DNA from: Methanoregula boonei 6A8
GTDB taxonomy: Archaea; Halobacteriota; Methanomicrobia; Methanomicrobiales; Methanospirillaceae
Direction: 5' to 3'
NCBI RefSeq assembly: GCF_000017625.1
Contig: NC_009712.1
Location: 1,178,001-1,242,000 of the forward strand
Length of the DNA stretch: 64,000 bases
Positions 25,552-34,196 of this stretch are shown one piece after another. Below the pieces are notes generated by a model that was not told where the DNA came from, did no database searches, and saw only the letters and a program-made list of their open reading frames with translations. How positions within the stretch are numbered: position 1 is the stretch's first letter; every line of letters starts with the position of its first letter. The translations under genes were made by a program, and so were the position numbers.

Positions 25552-26592
25552 TTAGGATAACTTTGCTTCTGCCCGGATTCTCCGGGAAATTTCGGCTGCT
25601 GCCTGCTGGATTTCACGGGCCCCGTTCCGGTCTGCAAACCGGATCCCGCAGCTCGGCGTGATCATCGATTGGGCATCAAAGAGCTCCGCCGGGATTTTCT
25701 TTGTCATCTGGGAGCGTATTGCGGAGTACTTCGCATAGAGCGAATCCACGGTCTCTGTGGCAAAGAGTTTGTACTCGGCAGGGACAATGCCCCATGCAAC
25801 AACGCCTCCCCGTTCCATGTATGCGGCAACAGCCTCTGCATAGAGCATGAATTCTGTTGCGGTAGTATAGGCATCAAGGGAGATCAGGGAAGGATCAAGA
25901 CCGATAACAAAACTCCAGTCGGTATTCGAGCAGCAGTGAACGCCAAGGCCGCCTTTGACCAGCGTTGCGATGTCCTCCCAGCCGGATTTTATGCTCGCCC
26001 GGTCGAGCGGCACGACTGATGAGCCAAGTGAGGCAAGGTAAGGCTCGTTTAAGACAACCAGCGTTTCTTTTATCCCGGTCCTTGCCTGCATCTCGTTTTC
26101 GCACCAACGGGCCTTGAGCGCGATCATCTTCGCGAGGACATCGGCGATCTGGGCATCATAATAGATCGGCCGTTTATCGGCATCAACAACCTGCATCCCG
26201 AACGTGACTGGGCCCGTCACCTGGCACTTGAGCACCCGGGCGCCGGCAAGCGGCCGGCCCAGCATCTCGATAAATGCGGATGCATGGGTGGCATCAAGGC
26301 CGTAGGGCGCAAAATTCTCTTCGACAAAGTCCAGGTACACCTTCTCCATGTCTGCGGAATTGTCCCGGGTGCTGTCGTAGAGCAGCCGCCCCTCGCGGAT
26401 CACCTGCCCCGGGAGCTGGGCCGAGTCGTTAAAGACAATCCCCTCAAGGAGCCCGCGGTCGGGCAGTGTCGGGGCGTACGGGAACTCCGCGAAGATCTCA
26501 AGGACATCATCGCATGCAAGTACCGGATCGGTATGCGGGAGTGCACCGATACCGGTGGCGCGGGAGTTTGGGGATGGGATCATCTTTGACAT
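25552..26592 (-). CDS. Core methionine synthase-like protein (MesB type, UROD/MetE superfamily)
   Basis: This 346-residue TIM-barrel protein resembles the C-terminal catalytic half of MetE. The start 'TGIGALPHTDP' and 'VTGPVTFG' are typical of the superfamily. A zinc site is suggested by His219-x-Cys221 in 'GVHCCSN' and Cys315 in 'TPSCGIRF'. Short folate-independent methionine synthases of the MesB group are encoded beside corrinoid iron-sulfur protein genes and are thought to take the methyl group from that protein. The location, directly after acsD-acsC-acsV, fits MesB. A methylcobamide:CoM methyltransferase-like role is the alternative. The ATG directly follows the stop of the previous gene. 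Confidence 0.75.
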   Translation of the reverse strand: MSKMIPSPNSRATGIGALPHTDPVLACDDVLEIFAEFPYAPTLPDRGLLEGIVFNDSAQLPGQVIREGRLLYDSTRDNSADMEKVYLDFVEENFAPYGLDATHASAFIEMLGRPLAGARVLKCQVTGPVTFGMQVVDADKRPIYYDAQIADVLAKMIALKARWCENEMQARTGIKETLVVLNEPYLASLGSSVVPLDRASIKSGWEDIATLVKGGLGVHCCSNTDWSFVIGLDPSLISLDAYTTATEFMLYAEAVAAYMERGGVVAWGIVPAEYKLFATETVDSLYAKYSAIRSQMTKKIPAELFDAQSMITPSCGIRFADRNGAREIQQAAAEISRRIRAEAKLS

Positions 26593-28500
26593 TCAGGTTG
26601 CCTCCTTTTTCTCGCGCAGGGAATCGAGCAGTGCCTGCACCCGGGGGAAGAGCGAGAGATCCGTATGCGGGAGGAAGGCGCTTGATGTGTACTCGTCCAT
26701 GAACGAGGGCTCGGCATTGAGTTCGATGTACGCGATCTTCCCGGCGATACCATCCAGGAGTTTGCGCTGCCTGCGGTTGATAAGCGCCATATTGGCCCCG
26801 GCTACTGCCCCGTTCCCGATATTTTTGATCCGCTCGAGATCGATCTCCGGGATCAGGCCAGCAATGGTCGCGTTTTTCTTGTTGATGTAGTTGCCAAATG
26901 CCCCGGCAAAGTAAATGGTGTCAATGTCAAGCCGTGTGACCCCGGCCTCTTTCATCAGCGTAACGCAGGCAGCATGGATCGAGGCCTTGCTCATGATCAG
27001 GTTCTTGATGTCGTTTTCCGTGATCACAATGTCTTTTCCGATGTCAGTCTCGCCCGCCCAGGCAACCACGTACTCCGGGTAATGGGAACCGGAACGGATC
27101 CGGGGATTAGTTATCCCGGTGTTGATCCGTCCTGTCCGGTCAATGACACCAACAGAGAGCAGTTCAGCGATAATATCAATCAGGCCGGAGCCGGTAATCC
27201 CTTTGGGCTTGATCCGGTTTATCGTGGCATACGTGGGTTCAAGCGTAGCCGGATCGATCGAGATCTTCTCGATAGCACCGGGATTTGCCCGCATGCCATA
27301 GAGCACCTCACCTCCCTCAAGCGCCGGCCCTGCTGCCCCGGCGCAGGAAAACATCCACTCGCTATTCCCGAGCACTACTTCGAAGTTTGTCCCAATATCC
27401 ACAAGGAGCGAGATCTCCTCCCTCTCGCTCATCCGGCAGGCAAGGATGTCGGCAATGATATCTCCACCAATGAAATCGCTGACGGCAGGGAAGGCAAAGA
27501 GCCCGCAGTTGTCATTGCAGGTGATCCCAATCCGCGCCGCCGCAACCGAGAGCGCACGTTGCACCACGGGAACATAGGGTTCCTTGATGATATAGGCCGG
27601 GTCAATGCCAAGGAGCATATGGGTCATCACGGTATTTCCCGCAACTACGACTTCGTAGATATCCTCGCGGTCGATCCCTGCGCCATTGGCCGCGGCAGTA
27701 AGCGCCGAGTTGATGCTTTCTACGGCAAGTGTCTGGAGTTTTTCAATCCCGTTTTTCTGGGCATAATTGACCCGGGCAAGGATATCTTCCCCGCAACTGA
27801 TCTGGCGGTTATAGTTCGAGGCAACCCCGGCCGCCTTTCCCGAGATCAGGTCCCAGAGGTAGGCAACGACCGTAGTAGAGCCAAGATCGACTGCTGCCCC
27901 GTAGAGCCGTTGTGAGGTATCGTTCTCCTGGAGATCGATAAGCCGGTAACCCCCGGGAACAAGGGCAACGGTCCCGGTCACTTTCCAGTCGCTGTGACGG
28001 AGCAGGGCAGGGATCTCACGCATCACCTCAAGGGGTGCGTACATCTTTTCTGCAACCGGTCCGCCTTTTTTCTGGATCCCCCAGAGCAGGCGGGAAAGGT
28101 CCGGGGACGGATCGGCAAGGGTCGGCTGCTGGAGCTCCACGTAATATTTTTTTACGGACGGATGGAACTCGATTGGAGCATCCATTCCGTCAATGAGGAT
28201 CTTCTGCTCCTGGATGAGCGTACTTTCCGGGATAACTACCTGGAGATCTCCCTGGATCGTGGTAACGCAGGCAAGGCAGGTGCCTTTTTTTAACTCTTCC
28301 TCGGTAAAGAACCGCCCGTATTTTGCCCGGTCAAACTCGGCCTTGCCGGACTGGACAATGACCACGCATTTCCCGCATTTACCGATCCCGCCGCAGACCA
28401 CGTTCATGTTGATCCCGGCTTTCTGCGCAGCATCGAGGATGGTTGTCCCGCGGGGGGCGTCGATCTTGCGGTAACTGGGAAGGAAGGTGACTGTGCGCAT
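26593..28500 (-). CDS. acsV: Reductive activator of corrinoid protein (RACo/AcsV-like)
   Basis: This 635-residue protein has an N-terminal [2Fe-2S] ferredoxin domain ('VCGGIGKCGKCVV...CLACV', about 35-80) and a C-terminal ASKHA-type ATPase domain (about 195-600; 'AVDLGSTTVVAYLWDL', 'LVDIGTNFEVVLG', 'FAGAFGNYI'). Proteins of this kind use ATP to drive electrons uphill and rescue the inactive Co(II) corrinoid of the CoFeS protein. The length and 2Fe-2S type match bacterial RACo rather than the methanogen RamA, which carries 4Fe-4S clusters. It abuts acsC (stop 28501, start 28500) and is clearly in the same operon. Confidence 0.88.
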   Translation of the reverse strand: MRTVTFLPSYRKIDAPRGTTILDAAQKAGINMNVVCGGIGKCGKCVVIVQSGKAEFDRAKYGRFFTEEELKKGTCLACVTTIQGDLQVVIPESTLIQEQKILIDGMDAPIEFHPSVKKYYVELQQPTLADPSPDLSRLLWGIQKKGGPVAEKMYAPLEVMREIPALLRHSDWKVTGTVALVPGGYRLIDLQENDTSQRLYGAAVDLGSTTVVAYLWDLISGKAAGVASNYNRQISCGEDILARVNYAQKNGIEKLQTLAVESINSALTAAANGAGIDREDIYEVVVAGNTVMTHMLLGIDPAYIIKEPYVPVVQRALSVAAARIGITCNDNCGLFAFPAVSDFIGGDIIADILACRMSEREEISLLVDIGTNFEVVLGNSEWMFSCAGAAGPALEGGEVLYGMRANPGAIEKISIDPATLEPTYATINRIKPKGITGSGLIDIIAELLSVGVIDRTGRINTGITNPRIRSGSHYPEYVVAWAGETDIGKDIVITENDIKNLIMSKASIHAACVTLMKEAGVTRLDIDTIYFAGAFGNYINKKNATIAGLIPEIDLERIKNIGNGAVAGANMALINRRQRKLLDGIAGKIAYIELNAEPSFMDEYTSSAFLPHTDLSLFPRVQALLDSLREKKEAT

Positions 28501-29835
28501 TTAGGGTTTCCATTCCTGCACGAGATATTCGCCTATCTCCGCAGCGTCCCGGGGCCCCACAAGGACTTTCCAGCCGGTTGCCTCTTCTATCCTGCCGGAA
28601 AGGGGAGCGGCATAGCCCGGGATGATCAGTTTCCGGTGGTTTACCTCTCCCTCTACACCGAATTTTTTTATCGCGTCCCGGACCAGCGACTCGTTAAGCT
28701 TTCCTGCGGCAACAGAAGTGAGTACCGAAAGCCCTTCGGTATCCACGATCAGCATAAAGCAGGGGATCCGGGTGGATTCGAGGTAACCCTGGAGGGTGAA
28801 ATAGGTCAGCGAGAAGTTGACCGTCATGAGCACCGGGGCATCCTTTCCCGGGGTCCCGACCCGGTAAATGCCAGGGTTCATCTGGATGGGCTTCTGGGGA
28901 TCCGTGTAAATATTCTGGCGCAGGGTGAGCGCTGCCTTTGCCGATGCCGGGGAGAGGGGTTTTGCCACAATGACCGAAGCGTACTTGACAATACCAAGGG
29001 CAATCGCAGCATCCTCATCCTCAAATGTCGTCGCATCGAGGTACACAGGGTACCCGAGATCCGGTACCGCCCGGGTAATGGCCAGCTGCCGCACTGCAGT
29101 GGAGCGGTACAGGAAATCCCCAAGGGTTTTTGCACCGGGATCGAGAAGGATATCCGGCACACCTTCTGCAACGCAGTCTTTCGCGAGCTGGACAAGTGCT
29201 TCAAGGGTGGATGCCCGGACAACGAGCCGGCAGGCATACTGTTTTGCAAGCGCACAGATCTGCTTATAGTTTTCCGGCGTTGCTGCGCAGATTGTGGGAT
29301 GGTAACTCCCGCACAGGACAAGCGCCGCAGCAAGGGCTGCCGGGTTCTCTGAGACAAGGACCTCAGGAAGCCCGGCCGTTTTTTCCACGGCAGCCACTGC
29401 TTTTGCATACGCCTCGATCGTACCGCTTGTATTGACAATGGCAGTACCATTAAATTTCAGGTCGGCTCCCACCCGGGTCAGGGTTTCATCCCGGACCCGT
29501 GCGGTTATGGCAGTTATTTCCTCTTCGCTCTGGGTATCGGACACTACAAACATGATGCCCGGCGGATGGTAGAAGGTCTTGTCATGGCGGTAGAGGACAA
29601 ACTCCTCACCGACTGCAAAGGACCGCTCCCCAACCCCGAGCTTGACCCGCCGTATCGGCGGCCGGGTCGTGGCACCAAGGACCGACTTTGCATTCTCGTC
29701 AAGGTACGGGCAGAGTTCAATATCGGCTTTGCCGGCCGCAAGCTTCATGGCAAAGGTCAGGCAGGTGGGATCCCCGCACTCCTTGCAGTTTTTCCTGGGC
29801 AGGAGTTTGTAGATATCAAGGGCCTTAAGCGGCAT
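28501..29835 (-). CDS. acsC: Corrinoid iron-sulfur protein large (gamma) subunit
   Basis: This 444-residue protein is the large subunit of the CoFeS protein that carries methyl groups from the pterin methyltransferase to acetyl-CoA synthase. The N-terminal [4Fe-4S] motif 'RKNCKECGDPTCLTFA...CPYL' (about 14-40) is followed by a TIM barrel and a C-terminal corrinoid domain. The start at ATG 29835 gives 'MPLKALDIYKLLP' and lies 2 nt after the acsD stop. A longer in-frame start would overlap acsD by 130 nt with non-conserved sequence. It corresponds to archaeal CdhE; the neighbours are of bacterial type. Confidence 0.93.
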   Translation of the reverse strand: MPLKALDIYKLLPRKNCKECGDPTCLTFAMKLAAGKADIELCPYLDENAKSVLGATTRPPIRRVKLGVGERSFAVGEEFVLYRHDKTFYHPPGIMFVVSDTQSEEEITAITARVRDETLTRVGADLKFNGTAIVNTSGTIEAYAKAVAAVEKTAGLPEVLVSENPAALAAALVLCGSYHPTICAATPENYKQICALAKQYACRLVVRASTLEALVQLAKDCVAEGVPDILLDPGAKTLGDFLYRSTAVRQLAITRAVPDLGYPVYLDATTFEDEDAAIALGIVKYASVIVAKPLSPASAKAALTLRQNIYTDPQKPIQMNPGIYRVGTPGKDAPVLMTVNFSLTYFTLQGYLESTRIPCFMLIVDTEGLSVLTSVAAGKLNESLVRDAIKKFGVEGEVNHRKLIIPGYAAPLSGRIEEATGWKVLVGPRDAAEIGEYLVQEWKP

Positions 29836-29837
29836 AT

Positions 29838-30785
29838 CTAGGCGCCTCCGGTTCGCGTATTCAGGCCGTAAAATGCCTCCTTGAGGCGTTTTACGGTCAG
29901 GGGGTGCCGGACGCAGACAATCTCTGCCCCGGCAACTGCTGCCGCAAGACTTGTGGTAAATTCCCATTCCACGGCCATGGCATCCCGTGAACCGGCATCG
30001 GCCTCCCGCACCTCTTTTATTGTGAGTGAATCAGAGGGTGCGCAGATCATCGGCATGGCAAGATCCGTATCCCCTTTGAGTGCAGAAAACCGGATCCGCT
30101 CCATCGCAGAGTACGTGTACTCAAAGCCATACCCCAGTGCCCCGGTGTACGGATCAATTACGATATGATCCCGTGAGATGCCGATCTCCTTTAAGAGAAT
30201 GTTGAGCTGTTTTGCGAGATTGATATCGATCGGGGACTGGGCTATGATTGCATGGTTGTAGGCCAGGGCCGCCGCTGCAATGCTCCGGTACCGTCCGGCC
30301 TCGGCTGTACCAAGGAGAAGGCGCTCTCCCTGCCCGGTCTCACCGCATTTCTGGAAAACTTCGCTGTCGATCTTCGGCTCGTTGCTTCCCTCTATGATAA
30401 GCGGCAGGGCGGTGCCGGTAAGAACAGATTCTGTCGTTTTCCCGAGCGTGGCAATGTCGGAAAAGTCCCGCTGCTTTGTACTGGTCAGGCAGAGCCGTAC
30501 AAGGTCTGCACCGTATGCGGTTTCCGCAGTCTTTGCCCATGCAGCCGGATCATGGATAAGATCGCCGCAGTACTCATTTACGATCGGTGACCAGTACCGG
30601 GGATCATCGCAGATCTCAAATGCAATAAGGGGCGGGCGAGCGGCAGTATCTTTTTCCATAAAGGGGAGTGTCGTGCCACCACCAATCCGGTAGGAGCGTG
30701 AGCGCGTTCCTCCCTCGGATCGGGTTGCGCCAAGGATGACTTCTCCCACGGTACCGGTCCAGCCAAAATTCGGGTCAGGTATCAT
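29838..30785 (-). CDS. acsD: Corrinoid iron-sulfur protein small (delta) subunit
   Basis: This 315-residue TIM-barrel subunit pairs with AcsC. Typical stretches are 'EICDDPRYWSPIV', 'IEGSNEPKID', 'DHIVIDPYTGALGYGFEYTYSAMERIR' and 'MPMICAPSDSLTIKE'. At about 315 residues it has the length of bacterial AcsD and is much shorter than typical methanogen CdhD. ATG 30785 is chosen over the GTG at 30791 because GAGG lies 7 nt before it. The gene starts 9 nt after the acsB stop. Confidence 0.92.
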   Translation of the reverse strand: MIPDPNFGWTGTVGEVILGATRSEGGTRSRSYRIGGGTTLPFMEKDTAARPPLIAFEICDDPRYWSPIVNEYCGDLIHDPAAWAKTAETAYGADLVRLCLTSTKQRDFSDIATLGKTTESVLTGTALPLIIEGSNEPKIDSEVFQKCGETGQGERLLLGTAEAGRYRSIAAAALAYNHAIIAQSPIDINLAKQLNILLKEIGISRDHIVIDPYTGALGYGFEYTYSAMERIRFSALKGDTDLAMPMICAPSDSLTIKEVREADAGSRDAMAVEWEFTTSLAAAVAGAEIVCVRHPLTVKRLKEAFYGLNTRTGGA

Positions 30786-30794
30786 AAGCACGCC

Positions 30795-32825
30795 TCACAT
30801 CAGGGGTTTCATGGCAAGCGCCGGGTGGCCGACACGTTCGAGAAATGCCATCAGATCCTCAATTGTCGGGGCGGATACTTCGTCGGCGATCTTATCAAAC
30901 AGGTCAGGGTGCCCTTTTGCCGCAAGCAGGGGGACAAGCCGGGGTTTGAGCTCCTCTTTGAGCTGGGAGGGCATCCAGACCAGCCGCTCGATCCCGCCCT
31001 CTCCCTGGAGGAACCGGTCAGAGAGGATATAGTTCTTGGATATCCCGGCAAAGCCCGGAGTCTGGGCACCGCCACCGATGGTCCCGGCAAGAGTTGAAAA
31101 AGTCATTCCGGAAGGTGTCATGCCCTTGTATTCCCGGTTGACCACCATGATGCCGTTTACTTCGGGAAGCATGAGTGCGATGGCCTCAAAACATCCGCAG
31201 CAGGTCATGGGAAATTCCATCACGCTGTACAGGGAGCATCGTTCTATCTCGCCGTGACTGGCTTTCTTGACAAACCGGTTAACTCCCTCGAATTCGCCGT
31301 TCTGGACATTGACGGGTGCGCCTTTTTCCACCGGCTGGTTTGCGCCCGAGGGGGACATCTCATACGCGATCTTCCCGTCAAGCCAGCTGATCGCCCCGCA
31401 GAGGGCAGGCCGTTCGGGCGTAATTACGCAGACATGGTTAGGGGCAAAGGTCTGGCAGAGCGTGCAGGAATAATAGGTGTCGACATCATTGTCCCGCATT
31501 CCCTTAATGCGGGCATCACGCTCTTCGTAGATCTTCTCTGCCTCGTTTTTTCCTGCAAGCACTTTTTCCGGGTCGGTAATAAGCGTAACAGAGACGGCAT
31601 CAAGGAGCTGGGGGAAATCCATCCGGAATTTGCTTGCAAGAAGTTTTCCCAGATGCTCGATCTTTACGCCTTTTGCAAAAGCTTCCTTTGAGATGCGCAC
31701 CCAGACAAGGTCCCGCTGTGCAACATGCCATGACCCTTCGCCATAATTGACGAAATTGTGGATCCGCCGTTCGAGCACCGGCTCATAGTCTTTCTTCATT
31801 CCTTTGCCGGTCACTTCAATAACAATACCCAGGGGATATGCCCCTCCCTCTTTCATAGTATCTATTTCAGGCCCGACAACTGTCACTTTCCCGTCTTCAA
31901 TCTCACCGGGATTTTTCATCCGCAGCAGTTCAAAGGCCGGGGAGCGTCCGCCGCCAAACTCCACCTGCATCTCTTCTTTTCGTATGCTCTTTCCTTCGAA
32001 TGCAGGAGAGCACCCCATCGGAATGGGGATGGCAGTGACCGTGACCCGGATCCCTTTGAGTTCCATGCCGGTGCGAACAACATCATCGGGAGTGGCAGGA
32101 GTCCAGTCCCCGCCCTCGTATCCCTCCAGGGTAAGGAGGGGAAATCCCAGCACCCGCATGGCATCGACAAAGGCTATCTCTTCGTCAGAGAGGCCGGGAA
32201 AGACAATGACAATAGCTTTTGCCCGCTCTGCAGCGTATGACAGGAGCCGCCCGGTATCACCCGGTGAAACCCCGCCAAACATCATCGCAACCCGGGCAAT
32301 GATATCAACAAAATGTACGCTGTGAACCGGTCGGGAACCAAGAGGGATAAGCCGGTAATCAAGGCCCAGTTTCACGCCGGCTGAGGAAAGGGAGGAGATC
32401 ACGTCGCCGGCAAGGAAGGTGAGCATATATTTTTCCTGGAGCTCACGGCAGATTGCCGCTGCGGTACCGGCACCCGGGGGTCTGCCAACGATCAGGGCAA
32501 GACCCAGGATACTTCCGTCCACCAGGGAGTACCCGAGTTTCCGGATAACGGTGTCACTGATAAAACCGGTATAGGGAACAGGCTCCTTCCCTGTCCCGGC
32601 AGTTTCCGCGGCAAGCAAAGATTCTGATGCCACCAGGGGGTTTTCCCCGGTCTTTGCATAAACATCAGTCGCAGATTTCCGGTCATGCACAGGAATGCCT
32701 GTCAGGGCATACGATATCGGAAGGTGGTACGCCGTTTCGTCATAGGAAAATTCGCTCGAAATGTGGGCGAGTTTCTCTTTGAGGTGCCCGTTTCCGGTTT
32801 TTTTGGCCAGGATGACGTCGGTCAT
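30795..32825 (-). CDS. acsB: Acetyl-CoA synthase, bacterial type with N-terminal domain
   Basis: This 676-residue protein makes acetyl-CoA from a methyl group, CO and CoA. A-cluster cysteines are Cys454, Cys457, Cys466 and Cys476 for the [4Fe-4S] cluster and Cys543-Gly-Cys545 for the distal nickel, with the same spacing as the Moorella enzyme. Unlike archaeal CdhC (usually under 500 residues), it keeps the N-terminal Rossmann-like domain ('GFISDTVIRKLGYSLVDGSI...') that in bacteria contacts CODH, though it is shorter than the usual 730 residues. It is the first gene of the operon. No cdhA/acsA (CODH) or cdhB gene lies nearby. Confidence 0.95.
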   Translation of the reverse strand: MTDVILAKKTGNGHLKEKLAHISSEFSYDETAYHLPISYALTGIPVHDRKSATDVYAKTGENPLVASESLLAAETAGTGKEPVPYTGFISDTVIRKLGYSLVDGSILGLALIVGRPPGAGTAAAICRELQEKYMLTFLAGDVISSLSSAGVKLGLDYRLIPLGSRPVHSVHFVDIIARVAMMFGGVSPGDTGRLLSYAAERAKAIVIVFPGLSDEEIAFVDAMRVLGFPLLTLEGYEGGDWTPATPDDVVRTGMELKGIRVTVTAIPIPMGCSPAFEGKSIRKEEMQVEFGGGRSPAFELLRMKNPGEIEDGKVTVVGPEIDTMKEGGAYPLGIVIEVTGKGMKKDYEPVLERRIHNFVNYGEGSWHVAQRDLVWVRISKEAFAKGVKIEHLGKLLASKFRMDFPQLLDAVSVTLITDPEKVLAGKNEAEKIYEERDARIKGMRDNDVDTYYSCTLCQTFAPNHVCVITPERPALCGAISWLDGKIAYEMSPSGANQPVEKGAPVNVQNGEFEGVNRFVKKASHGEIERCSLYSVMEFPMTCCGCFEAIALMLPEVNGIMVVNREYKGMTPSGMTFSTLAGTIGGGAQTPGFAGISKNYILSDRFLQGEGGIERLVWMPSQLKEELKPRLVPLLAAKGHPDLFDKIADEVSAPTIEDLMAFLERVGHPALAMKPLM

Positions 32826-32860
32826 AATATCCCTCTGGTAAGGGGGTATCTGCGCAACCC

Positions 32861-32870
32861 TACATATAGT
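32861..32870 (-). promoter_or_regulatory. Probable TATA box of the acs operon
   Basis: Read leftward, ACTATATGTA stands about 40 nt before the acsB ATG, leaving a short leader that contains the ribosome site AGAGGGAT. Confidence 0.5.
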
Positions 32871-33002
32871 TTCGTTATGTGCGCAATTCCGTTACCGGTA
32901 ACATTTGCGTCCGGACTTTGTACCGTTTCGCTCAAAATCAGGTAAAATGACAATAATGTTTATTCTCTCATGAATATATTCTCTTTAAGGTGAAGATGAA
33001 AA

Positions 33003-34097
33003 ATGAGCTCTAAAAATTTCCCGGAATTGTTTTCCTGGCTTCTTCTTGCAATAATTCTGCTATTGTGCATCGGACCGGCACAGGCCGGGACCGTTTCGAT
33101 CACGTACCGGGGAAGCGGTGGATATTATGTTGGTGACAGTGTGATACTGGACGGGATGAACACGGTAGGCAACACCACCGTGATAACCATCACCGGCCCG
33201 GGCCTGCCGGCTGCCGGTGTACCTCCCTATAACCTGACCGGCGACGCAGGAACCGGGAATACCGCGGTTACCGATCCGTCCGGGACATGGTCATACGACT
33301 GGGATTCGTCACGGGCACTGGGAGCCTCCAGTCTTAACCCCGGACGGTATACATTTACGGTCTACGACAACAGCAATTCTCAAATTAACTCCTCGGTCTC
33401 TGTCTTCCTGAAGCAACCGGAATTTTATGCCTCCATATCTCCCAACCCGGCTGTTCTCAATGATTATGTGCAGGTAACCGGAAAGGTGGAATCTGCGGCA
33501 GATACCATCGGGATTGATGTGATAGATGCATCCGGGAATAAGGTGCATACCTTTTCCTCGCCGGTCAGTAACGGGGGGTATTTCCAGTATGGATTCCATG
33601 TGGATATGCCCCCGGGCGTGTACACGGTTTACATCAGCAGCCCTTCACTGTCCAACAGCCTGACAAGCACCCTGACCGTGGTAGAATCCAATGCAAACCT
33701 GACGGCGGTTGCACCGGTTATTAGCACTCAGGTTACTTCGCCTCCTGCTTCGACCGGGACACCTGTTGCTCCTCAGGCCACGGCCACAATCCCGCCGGGA
33801 TCGGGGACACTGGTGATATCATCAGTACCGGCCGGCGCTTCAGTCTATCTTGATTCAGCAAATGTCGGAATTTCGCCGGTGACACTGAATGGCGTTGCAC
33901 CCGGTACGCACCTTGTGGAGATCAAGTCTCCGGGTTACCTTACCGTGTCCATGGATGTCGTTGTCACAAGTGACAAGCCTGTTGAGGTCTCACCCCAGCT
34001 GGTAAGGGCACCCTTTGGACTTGGGCTTTCTCCCCTTGCAGCGCTCGGCGGTTGCCTTGGTGCAGCAGCTTTGTTTATCGTTTCACGGAAGAAATAA
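33003..34097 (+). CDS. Surface protein with PEGA domain and C-terminal anchor
   Basis: This 364-residue protein has a signal peptide (residues 1-28), a DUF3821-like beta region ('ITYRGSGGYYVGDSVILDG...NTTVITITGPGLP'), a second Ig-like domain (about 138-225), a Thr/Pro-rich linker, a PEGA domain (about 262-330: 'GTLVISSVPAGASVYLDSANVGISPVTLNGVAPGTH'), and a C-terminal membrane helix with 'SRKK'. It is divergent from acsB. Surface display is clear; function is unknown. Confidence 0.85.
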   Translation: MSSKNFPELFSWLLLAIILLLCIGPAQAGTVSITYRGSGGYYVGDSVILDGMNTVGNTTVITITGPGLPAAGVPPYNLTGDAGTGNTAVTDPSGTWSYDWDSSRALGASSLNPGRYTFTVYDNSNSQINSSVSVFLKQPEFYASISPNPAVLNDYVQVTGKVESAADTIGIDVIDASGNKVHTFSSPVSNGGYFQYGFHVDMPPGVYTVYISSPSLSNSLTSTLTVVESNANLTAVAPVISTQVTSPPASTGTPVAPQATATIPPGSGTLVISSVPAGASVYLDSANVGISPVTLNGVAPGTHLVEIKSPGYLTVSMDVVVTSDKPVEVSPQLVRAPFGLGLSPLAALGGCLGAAALFIVSRKK

Positions 34098-34196
34098 CGG
34101 ATAACCTGCATACGAGCGGAGAAGTATACCCTCATAAATGCATTTGAGGGTTACCGCAACCTATAACCAAAACCCATTACTATTTTAGTCCTGCAT

